This document shows, piece by piece, positions 57,122 to 64,000 of a stretch of 64,000 nt of DNA. The stretch covers positions 1 to 64,000 of the forward strand of contig JBOFJQ010000015.1 in NCBI GenBank assembly GCA_051656905.1. Reading direction: 5' to 3'. A model generated the notes under the pieces. It was not told the DNA's origin. It searched no databases and was given only the letters and a program-made list of their open reading frames with translations. Position 1 is the first letter of the stretch. Every line of letters starts with the position of its first letter. The position numbers were made by a program, and so were the translations under genes. The DNA comes from JAGNZR01 sp051656905 (GTDB lineage Bacteria > Fusobacteriota > Fusobacteriia > Fusobacteriales > Fusobacteriaceae).

Positions 57122-57123
57122 TT
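57102..57123 (+). terminator. Terminator of the 6S RNA candidate
   Basis: GGGAAC-GTA-GTTCCC (57102-57116), followed by a run of Ts. Confidence 0.88.
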
Positions 57124-57165
57124 ATTTAAAAACAATTATTAGGTTTTAAACTTGAGGAGGATATT

Positions 57166-58881
57166 TTGATAAAAATTATTGATAAACAAATTTCTGAAAT
57201 ATTTGGAAATGTTGTAAAAAATATATATGGTGAATATAATTTAAAACCAGTTGAGATTGCAGTGGCAACAAATGAAAAGTTTGGTGATTTTCAAACTAAT
57301 ATAGCTATGATGAATTCTAAAATAATAGGTAAAAACCCTAGAGCTATAGCTGAAGAGATTTTAAATGCAATTCCTGAAAATAATATAATAGAGAAGTTAG
57401 AGATAGCTGGACCAGGATTTATAAATATTTTCTTAAAAGATGAATTTTTAGGAGATTATATTAAAAAAGCAACAACAGAAGGGATAGACTTCTCGTTCTT
57501 AAATAGAGAGGGAGATGTTGTAATAGATTTCTCATCTCCTAATATAGCAAAAAGAATGCACATAGGGCATTTAAGATCTACAATAATAGGGGAATCTATT
57601 AAAAGAATATATAACTATTTAGGTTATAATACTGTTGGAGACAATCATATAGGAGATTGGGGAACTCAGTTTGGTAAATTAATAATAGGATATAGAAAAT
57701 GGTTAAACCCAGAAGCATACAAAGAAAATGCTATTGAAGAGTTAGAAAGAGTTTATGTTGAATTCTCTAGACTTGCAGAAGAGGATCCTAGTATGGAAGA
57801 GGAAGCAAGATTAGAGCTTAAGAAACTTCAAGATGGAGATGAAGAGAATACAAGATTATGGAAAGAGTTTATTCAAGTTTCTTTAGATGAATATAATAAA
57901 CTTTATAACAGAATGGACGTAACTTTTGATACATATAATGGAGAATCTTTTTATAATAACATGATGCAAAGTGTTGTAGACGAATTAATGGAAAAAGAAA
58001 TAGCTAGAGTAGATGATGGAGCTAAAGTAGTTTTCTTTGATGAGGATGAAAAATTAAACCCTTGTATAATTCAAAAGAAAGATGGCGCGTTCTTATATTC
58101 AACATCTGATATTGCAACAATAAAATACAGAAGAGAAACTTATAATATAAATAAGCTGATTTACTTAACTGACGAGAGACAACAAGACCATTTTAGACAA
58201 TTTTTTAGAATAACTGAAAAATTAGGATGGAATGTAGAAAAGCATCATGTATGGTTTGGAATTATGAGATTTGCTGATGGTGTATTCTCAACAAGAAAAG
58301 GTAATGTTATAAGACTTGAGCAATTATTAGATGAAGGAAAAAGAAGAGCTTATGATGTTGTTAATGAGAAGAACCCTACTTTATCAGAAGAAGAAAAGAA
58401 TGAAATTGCAGAAGTAGTAGGAGTAGGAGCTATAAAGTATGCAGACTTATCTCAAAATAGACAGAGTTCAATAATATTTGAATGGGATAAAGTTCTGAGC
58501 TTTGAAGGAAATACAGCTCCGTATTTACAATATTCTTATGCTAGAATAAAATCAATAATAAGAAAAGCAGAAACAGAATCTTATAAAGTAGATTTAAATA
58601 CTAATATGATATTTAAATCAGGAACAGAAAGAACATTAGCTCATCATTTAACATTGTTTAATGATATTGTTTTAAAAGCATCTGAAGGATGCAAACCTAA
58701 TCTTATTGCAGATTATCTTTTTGAACTTTCTAAGAAATTTAATAGTTTTTACAATAGTTGCCCAATATTAAATCAAGAGAAGCCAGTATTAGAATCAAGA
58801 TTATTATTAGCTTCATTAACAGCAGAAACAATTCAAAAAGGGTTGGCACTATTAGGAATAAAAACACTAGAAAGAATGTAA
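57166..58881 (+). CDS. argS: Arginyl-tRNA synthetase
   Basis: A 571-residue class I synthetase. The N-terminal tRNA D-loop-binding domain (1-100) precedes the HIGH-type motif in SPNIAKRMHIGHLRST near 124-139. NHIGDWGTQFGKL near 160, FGIMRFADGVFSTRKGN near 364-380 (the KMSKS position carries STRKGN) and the anticodon domain (SYARIKSII onward) follow. It starts with TTG at 57166 after GAGGAGG. Its leader is the 43-nt stretch after the upstream RNA's terminator. Confidence 0.96.
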   Translation: MIKIIDKQISEIFGNVVKNIYGEYNLKPVEIAVATNEKFGDFQTNIAMMNSKIIGKNPRAIAEEILNAIPENNIIEKLEIAGPGFINIFLKDEFLGDYIKKATTEGIDFSFLNREGDVVIDFSSPNIAKRMHIGHLRSTIIGESIKRIYNYLGYNTVGDNHIGDWGTQFGKLIIGYRKWLNPEAYKENAIEELERVYVEFSRLAEEDPSMEEEARLELKKLQDGDEENTRLWKEFIQVSLDEYNKLYNRMDVTFDTYNGESFYNNMMQSVVDELMEKEIARVDDGAKVVFFDEDEKLNPCIIQKKDGAFLYSTSDIATIKYRRETYNINKLIYLTDERQQDHFRQFFRITEKLGWNVEKHHVWFGIMRFADGVFSTRKGNVIRLEQLLDEGKRRAYDVVNEKNPTLSEEEKNEIAEVVGVGAIKYADLSQNRQSSIIFEWDKVLSFEGNTAPYLQYSYARIKSIIRKAETESYKVDLNTNMIFKSGTERTLAHHLTLFNDIVLKASEGCKPNLIADYLFELSKKFNSFYNSCPILNQEKPVLESRLLLASLTAETIQKGLALLGIKTLERM

Positions 58882-58915
58882 AAGAAAAGGCTGCAGCTTG
58901 CAGCCTTTTCTTTAA
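58881..58915 (+). terminator. Terminator of argS
   Basis: AAAGAAAAGGCTGC (58881-58894... ) pairs with GCAGCCTTTTCTTT (58900-58913) across a 5-nt loop; the A run also begins inside the stop codon. It lies 45 nt before rapZ. Confidence 0.88.
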
Positions 58916-58958
58916 AATACAGTAAATGCAGCATTTAAGATTTTCAAGGAGAAAACTT

Positions 58959-59849
58959 ATGGTAGTAATTGAAAATGTGGTTATAGTAACGGGAATAAGT
59001 GGTGCTGGAAAAACAACAGTTTTAAATATGTTGGAAGATTTAGGATATGTGACTATGGATAATCTACCTTGTAGAATAGGAAATTTTATTTTAGATACTT
59101 ATACCAAACAAGGGCACATTCAGGAGTCACAAAAATTAGCAATTGGTATGGATATTAGATCTTTTGAAAACATAACAGAATATGTTATGTTTATAAAGAA
59201 AATAAAAAGAATAAGCAAAAAATTTGAAATTATATTTATTGAAGCTGAAGATGATATTTTATTAAATAGATATAATCTTACAAGAAGAAGGCACCCTTTA
59301 AATAGAAAGACATTAGAAGAAAGTATAAGAAATGAAAAAGAAATAATGAGCAAAATAAAAGAGAGCTCTACTTTTATTATAGATAGCTCATATATTACAG
59401 CAAAAGAATTAATAGAAAAAGTTTTAGAAAGAGTAGAAATAAAGAATGATGATGTTACTAATATGACTGTCCATATAGAATCATTCGGATTTAAATATGG
59501 GGTTCCTAAAGATGCAGATTTAATTTTTGATGTTAGATTTTTACCTAATCCTTACTATGTAAAATCTTTAAAAGAAAAAACAGGAAATGATAAAGAGGTT
59601 CAAGATTATGTAATGTCAAAAGAAGTTTCTCATGAGTTTAAAGATAAATTATTTGATATGATTAATTTTTTAATACCTAACTTTATTAGAGAAGGGAAAA
59701 AGCATATAACAATAGGAATAGGTTGTAGTGGGGGTAAACATAGATCAGTAACATTTGTTAACCTTTTAGAGAGAGAGTTGTTAAAATATAACAATTTAAG
59801 AGTTTTTAAAACTCATAGAGAGGAAGAGAGGGGGCATTGGAAAAGTTAA
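58959..59849 (+). CDS. rapZ: RapZ-family nucleotide-binding protein (RNase adapter)
   Basis: A 296-residue protein. Walker A GISGAGKTT near residue 14, a Walker B-like IIFIEAEDD near 87, and the C-terminal domain with GCSGGKHRSVTFVNLLE and THREEERGHWKS. In E. coli RapZ binds the sRNA GlmZ and controls amino-sugar synthesis. In Gram-positives the homologue YvcJ has nucleotide-binding activity and a looser role. The ATG at 58959 follows AAGGAGA; an upstream in-frame ATG at 58926 would add 11 residues and lacks a good site. It overlaps uvrC by 13 nt. Confidence 0.93.
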   Translation: MVVIENVVIVTGISGAGKTTVLNMLEDLGYVTMDNLPCRIGNFILDTYTKQGHIQESQKLAIGMDIRSFENITEYVMFIKKIKRISKKFEIIFIEAEDDILLNRYNLTRRRHPLNRKTLEESIRNEKEIMSKIKESSTFIIDSSYITAKELIEKVLERVEIKNDDVTNMTVHIESFGFKYGVPKDADLIFDVRFLPNPYYVKSLKEKTGNDKEVQDYVMSKEVSHEFKDKLFDMINFLIPNFIREGKKHITIGIGCSGGKHRSVTFVNLLERELLKYNNLRVFKTHREEERGHWKS

Positions 59850-61645
59850 ATTTTATTAATAATATATTGCTTGCAGAAAAATTAAAAGATATACCAGAGC
59901 ATCCAGGGGTATATTTAATGAAGAATAATTCTAAAATTATATATGTTGGAAAAGCTAAAAATTTAAAAAATAGAGTTTTATCATATTTTTCTAAAGAATC
60001 AGAGAGTATCAAAACAAGAGAGTTAGTAAAAAATATAGAAGACATTGAATATTTTTTATGTAATACAGAAGTTGACGCTCTTATTTTGGAGAATAATTTA
60101 ATAAAGAAATATTCTCCAAAATATAATATCGCTTTAAAAGATGAGAAAACTTACCCTTATTTAAAATTAACAAAAGAAAAATTTCCAACTTTAAAGTCTA
60201 TAAGAACAACAAAAGAACTTGATAACAAAAATGGAATATATTTTGGTCCATATCCTATGGGGGTTCATAATTTAAAAAAAACTATAATTAGAATTTTTAA
60301 AATAAGAGATTGTAATAGAGATATGGATAAAAAATATCAGACTCCCTGTTTGAAATACTATATGCATTTTTGTTCAGGACCATGTGTATATAAAGATAAA
60401 GAAAAGGAATATACAGAAATGGTAGAAGGTGCCATAAAGGTATTGAAAGGGGAAGGTAAATCTTATATAGTTCAGTTAGAAGAAAAAATGAAATTAGCAG
60501 CAGAAAATATGAACTTTGAAGAGGCTATAGTATATAGAGGGCAAATACAAGAGATAAAAGGTGCTCTTATAAATCAAATTATTGATTATAAAAAAAATAT
60601 AGATGAAGATTATATAAGTTTTAAAGCAATTAACGATAACGTCTTTATTGTTATTGTAGGTTGTAGAGAGGGTAAAATTATAAATAAGGTAAGTTATTTA
60701 ATCCCAATTAAAGATAAAGTATATGACGACTTAAGAGAATTGGTTTTGATAAATTACTATTCAAGTAATACTCCTCCTAAAAATATTATTATAGATTTTG
60801 ATTTAGAAAGTTTTGAAGAAACTTTAAAAGAGTGGCTATTCAAAAATTATGGTGTAAATGTTGCTTTTTATAATCCAAAAATAAAAAGTAGAAGAAGAGA
60901 AATATTGGAGATGGTTCAACTTAACTTACAAAAAGATATAGAGAGCTATTATAGGAAAAAAGAGGTAGTAGAAAACGGTCTTAAAAATATTCACCAAGTA
61001 TTAAGACTGAAAAATTTCCCAAGAAGAATAGAGTGTTTTGATATATCTAACATTCAAGGAAAGGATGCGGTAGCTTCCATGAGTGTTTCTATTGAAGGGA
61101 TAACAAAATCTAAAGAGTATAGAAAGTTCAAAATAAATTCTATAGATACTCCAGATGATTTTCAGATGATGAGAGAGGTTATAACAAGAAGATATTCTAA
61201 ACTGAAAAAAGAAGAGTTTCCTGATATGATTTTAATAGATGGAGGACTTGGTCAGATAAATGCTGTGGGAAAAATTTTAGAAGAGTTAGATATTTTACAG
61301 TTTATAGATCTAATTAGTATCGCTAAAAGTGAAGAAGAGATATTTAAATATGGAGAAAGTTTACCATATAATTTTTCTAAAGATAGTGAAAGTATAAAAA
61401 TATTCCAAAGAGTAAGAGATGAAGCACATAGATTTGGAGTAACATATCATAGAAAACTAAGAAGTAAGAGGGTAATATCCTCTGAACTTGATAAAATAAA
61501 GGGTATAGGTAAAAAGAGAAAAGAGGAACTTTATAAAAAATTTAAAACTTATGAAGGGATAATTAACGCTAAAATAGAAGAATTAGAGAAAATAGTTCCA
61601 AAAAATATAGCAAAAGAGATAAAAAATACAGACAATATGGAGTAA
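59837..61645 (+). CDS. uvrC: Excinuclease ABC subunit C
   Basis: A 602-residue dual nuclease of nucleotide excision repair. The GIY-YIG domain is in HPGVYLMKNNSKIIYVGKA near residue 22-40. A UvrB-interaction UVR region (MKLAAENMNFEEAIVYRGQI) lies near 217. The RNase H-like second nuclease has ECFDISNIQG near 398 and LIDGGLGQINA near 465. The C-terminal helix-hairpin-helix pair is near 550-595 (LDKIKGIGKKRKEELYKKF). It begins with TTG at 59837 inside rapZ, after GAGAGGGGG. Complete for the family. Confidence 0.96.
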   Translation: MEKLNFINNILLAEKLKDIPEHPGVYLMKNNSKIIYVGKAKNLKNRVLSYFSKESESIKTRELVKNIEDIEYFLCNTEVDALILENNLIKKYSPKYNIALKDEKTYPYLKLTKEKFPTLKSIRTTKELDNKNGIYFGPYPMGVHNLKKTIIRIFKIRDCNRDMDKKYQTPCLKYYMHFCSGPCVYKDKEKEYTEMVEGAIKVLKGEGKSYIVQLEEKMKLAAENMNFEEAIVYRGQIQEIKGALINQIIDYKKNIDEDYISFKAINDNVFIVIVGCREGKIINKVSYLIPIKDKVYDDLRELVLINYYSSNTPPKNIIIDFDLESFEETLKEWLFKNYGVNVAFYNPKIKSRRREILEMVQLNLQKDIESYYRKKEVVENGLKNIHQVLRLKNFPRRIECFDISNIQGKDAVASMSVSIEGITKSKEYRKFKINSIDTPDDFQMMREVITRRYSKLKKEEFPDMILIDGGLGQINAVGKILEELDILQFIDLISIAKSEEEIFKYGESLPYNFSKDSESIKIFQRVRDEAHRFGVTYHRKLRSKRVISSELDKIKGIGKKRKEELYKKFKTYEGIINAKIEELEKIVPKNIAKEIKNTDNME

Positions 61646-61713
61646 AATTAAACTTATTACTATGAAAAAAATAGAAAATAAGTTATAATAATGGAAAACT
61701 ATAGGAGAAAATA

Positions 61714-63222
61714 ATGAAATTAATATTACTTTTACTTGTTGTTATTTTGTGCTTTTATTGGATAAAACTAGAAAAAAAAAGAAATACAAGATTAATAAAA
61801 GAGATAATTGATAGTTTTCGTAATAATAGTGAGGTAGAAAATCTTCCTAGTGAGGTTAAAGAGAATTATACTCAGTTATACAAAGAGTTGAAGAAGCAAA
61901 AAAATGAGCTAGAAAACTCTCTTTCAGGTCTAAAAGAGTATAGAAATGAATTAGAGATAACTTATGATGTACTGATAAAAAAATCAAGTATGCTAGAGTA
62001 TATGAATCAGGCCCTGGAGAAAAAAGTTTCAAATCTTTCTAATTTAAATGCATTGTCAAGAACTGTACTATCTGTTATAGAGTTAGAAAAAACAGTTGGA
62101 ATTATACTAGATGCTTATTTTGTATTAACAGGTGCTAAAAGAATTTCATTGTATTTGTGGGAAAAAGGTAATTTAAAGCTTCAAAAAGTAAAAGGGAATG
62201 TAAGATTTAGAGGGGAACTAAATTTTGATCCAGTAGAATTAGAAAGCTATACAACTGTAGATTATGAAAAAGTTTATGAAGGGTTATCGCATCAATTTAG
62301 AGTTTCTGATGATGAAACTGTTATAATGTCACCTCTTGTTGTAAAAGATAAGCAGCTAGGTGTAATATTTGTAATAGAAGATAAAGAAAAGCTAATAGAT
62401 ATTGACCAAGAAATGATATCAGCTCTTGTTATTCAAATATCAATTGCAATAAATAATGCTAAGATATATGCAGATTTATTAATAAAAGAGAGAATATCTA
62501 AAGAGTTAGAGTTAGCTGCAAGAATTCAAAAGAAAATAATACCTCAAGACGTAAAAAATATATTAGGATTGCAGGTTGCAAATTATTTTGGTCCAGCCAA
62601 AGAGATAGGTGGAGATTATTATGACTATTATCTTTATAATAATGAGACATTCTCAATTACTATGGCAGATGTTAGTGGAAAAGGGGTTCCAGCAGCATTC
62701 TTAATGGCCTTAGCAAGAGCAATTCTTAGAACTTTATGTACTAGAGGGGTAGAGCCAAGAAAAGATTTAAGAGATTTAAATAAAATAATATATCCAGATA
62801 TAAACGAAGATATGTTTATAACTATAATGCATTGTAAATTTAACTATGAAACAAAAGAGTTAACATACTCTAATGCAGGGCATAATCCAATTATAATATA
62901 TAATGCAGTTGAAGATGAAATTCAATTAAGAACAGTTAAAGGATTAGCTATTGGATTTTTAGAAGAGTATAACTATGTACAGGATAAGACAACGCTAAAT
63001 AAAAACGATATAGTTGTATTGTATACTGATGGAATAACAGAGTGTGAAAATGAGAAAAAAGAGCTTTTTGGTATGGAAAGACTAAAGAAAATTATCTATG
63101 ATAATAGATTTGAAAATGTAGAAATTATAAAGAATAATATATTAAGAGAATTAGATAAATTTAAAAATACAAGAGAGCAGTCAGATGATATAACTTTTGT
63201 AATATTAAAAAATTTAGAATAG
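61714..63222 (+). CDS. Membrane-anchored PP2C/SpoIIE-type phosphatase with GAF domain
   Basis: A 502-residue protein. An N-terminal membrane helix (LILLLLVVILCFYWIKL) is followed by a coiled coil (about 40-110), a GAF domain (about 115-255) and a SpoIIE/RsbU-type serine phosphatase domain (about 265-500). The metal-binding acids fall in KEIGGDYYDYY (near 295) and MADVSGKGVPAAFLM (near 318-332). YTDGITECEN lies near 435 and QSDDITFVIL at the end. Such proteins dephosphorylate anti-anti-sigma factors or act in partner-switching pathways; no anti-sigma factor gene is adjacent. It lies after uvrC with a 68-nt gap. Confidence 0.9.
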   Translation: MKLILLLLVVILCFYWIKLEKKRNTRLIKEIIDSFRNNSEVENLPSEVKENYTQLYKELKKQKNELENSLSGLKEYRNELEITYDVLIKKSSMLEYMNQALEKKVSNLSNLNALSRTVLSVIELEKTVGIILDAYFVLTGAKRISLYLWEKGNLKLQKVKGNVRFRGELNFDPVELESYTTVDYEKVYEGLSHQFRVSDDETVIMSPLVVKDKQLGVIFVIEDKEKLIDIDQEMISALVIQISIAINNAKIYADLLIKERISKELELAARIQKKIIPQDVKNILGLQVANYFGPAKEIGGDYYDYYLYNNETFSITMADVSGKGVPAAFLMALARAILRTLCTRGVEPRKDLRDLNKIIYPDINEDMFITIMHCKFNYETKELTYSNAGHNPIIIYNAVEDEIQLRTVKGLAIGFLEEYNYVQDKTTLNKNDIVVLYTDGITECENEKKELFGMERLKKIIYDNRFENVEIIKNNILRELDKFKNTREQSDDITFVILKNLE

Positions 63223-63238
63223 TATTGAGGGGGATTTT

Positions 63239-64000
63239 GTGAGTGATTATATTTTAAGCATGAAAAATATAAGGAAAACTTTTGCAGGTGGTCAAGTAGT
63301 AGCCAATGATTGTATAAATCTAAATATTTTAAAAGGTGAAAAGCATGCAATAGTTGGAGAGAATGGAGCTGGAAAATCTACGCTTATGAAGATTTTAAAT
63401 GGATTATATCAGCCAACGTCTGGAGAGATAGAATATAACGGTAAAACTGTTGTTATTGATGGTCCAGGGGAAGCAGCAAGATTAGGAATAGGAATGGTGT
63501 ATCAGCACTTTATGCTTGTACCTACACTTACTGTAGCGGAGAATATGATATTAGGAGTTGAACCTAAAAAAGGCTGTTTACTAGATTTAGAAAAAGCCAA
63601 AGAGGATGTTAGAGAAGTTTCTAAAAGATATGGATTAGAAATAGATCCAGATGCATATATAAGTGATTTATCAGTTGGAATGCAGCAAAGAGTAGAAATT
63701 TTAAAGATACTTTTTAAAGGCGCAAATTTATTGGTTTTTGATGAACCAACAGCAGTGCTAACACCTCAAGAGACAAGAGAGTTATATAAAATTATAAATA
63801 ACTTAATTGAAGAGGGAAAAACTATAATTTTTATCTCTCATAAATTAGAAGAAGTATTAACAATATCTGATAATATAACTGTAATAAGAAGAGGAAAAGA
63901 TGTAGCTAATTTTAAAACACCAGAAGCTACAAAAGAGCTAATTGCTAATGCTATGGTAGGAAGAGCTGTATTATTTACAACAGAGAAACCTGAGGTAGAG
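63239..64000 (+). CDS. ABC transporter ATP-binding protein, nucleoside/simple-sugar type (partial)
   Basis: The frame opens at GTG 63239 after GAGGGGG and runs off the window end; 254 codons are visible. First ATPase module: Walker A GENGAGKST near residue 43-51, Q-loop VYQHFMLV near 89-96, signature LSVGMQQRVEILK near 143-155, Walker B LLVFDEPTAVL near 163-173 and the H-loop ISHKLEE near 197. A long C-terminal region starting PEATKELIANAMVGR is the link to a second ATPase module, as in YufO/RbsA-type two-module proteins. It resembles the purine-nucleoside (BMP-type) family most. Permease and binding-protein genes should follow outside the window. Confidence 0.88.
   Translation, partial: MSDYILSMKNIRKTFAGGQVVANDCINLNILKGEKHAIVGENGAGKSTLMKILNGLYQPTSGEIEYNGKTVVIDGPGEAARLGIGMVYQHFMLVPTLTVAENMILGVEPKKGCLLDLEKAKEDVREVSKRYGLEIDPDAYISDLSVGMQQRVEILKILFKGANLLVFDEPTAVLTPQETRELYKIINNLIEEGKTIIFISHKLEEVLTISDNITVIRRGKDVANFKTPEATKELIANAMVGRAVLFTTEKPEVE

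Noticed and set aside
1..64000. tRNA, rRNA, insertion sequence, CRISPR or prophage signals
   Set aside because: None was recognised by eye on either strand; a covariance and transposase search would settle it.

Overview
The window is a chromosomal segment of a very AT-rich bacterium with an outer membrane. KdsB (KDO activation), a TolC/adaptor/RND efflux operon, clostridial-style gene families (GlpP, DUF1667, RqcH, YlmH), frequent TTG/GTG starts and strong GGAGG ribosome sites together suggest a Fusobacteriota member (Fusobacterium/Cetobacterium/Ilyobacter type). That assignment is inferred from gene content, not from a marker alignment. No rRNA, tRNA, CRISPR array, transposase or phage gene is visible.

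Layout. 1-7.8 kb is on the minus strand: the 5' end of an RluA-type pseudouridine synthase, an Mg2+ P-type ATPase, an aldose-1-epimerase-like protein, and the group rsgA-rpe-MarR/FeoA-rqcH. 8-13.5 kb is on the plus strand: a PTS IICB permease, glpP, a GlpP-type attenuated leader, and a three-gene glycerol-3-phosphate oxidation operon. 13.5-14.6 kb (minus) holds an S4 protein and a small Cys-containing protein. 14.7-21.3 kb is an RND efflux operon whose TolC carries an extra binding-protein-like domain. Next come hutH, a Ca2+ ATPase, rlmA and a CstA-family transporter (minus). 28.6-39.4 kb is tex, an unusual sensor kinase, ileS, lspA and glyQS. 39.5-44.7 kb is kdsB, a SpoIID-family lipoprotein and uvrA. 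44.7-45.1 kb contains no protein gene but two tandem minus-strand units that look like small RNA genes. 45-47.8 kb holds a C_GCAxxG_C_C protein, ruvA and phoH. 47.9-50.9 kb is a preQ1-I riboswitch followed by queF-queC-queD-queE-folE. 51-56.7 kb holds a GDT1/UPF0016 transporter with a structured leader, secG, rarA, hisS and aspS. 56.9-57.1 kb is a strong candidate 6S RNA gene before argS. The window ends with rapZ, uvrC, a PP2C/SpoIIE phosphatase and the start of a nucleoside/sugar ABC ATPase.

Most genes are housekeeping: translation, DNA repair, envelope and queuosine synthesis. The most notable signals are four. (1) A tandem pair of candidate sRNAs each has an ECF/sigma-E-like promoter (ACTT core, 16-nt spacer, GTCAAA), hairpins with C-rich loops, and a terminator. 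(2) The SpoIID-family lipoprotein has its domain halves in swapped order, consistent with a natural circular permutation. (3) The TolC protein is fused to an ABC-type binding-protein-like module. (4) An uncharacterised structured leader precedes the GDT1 transporter gene.
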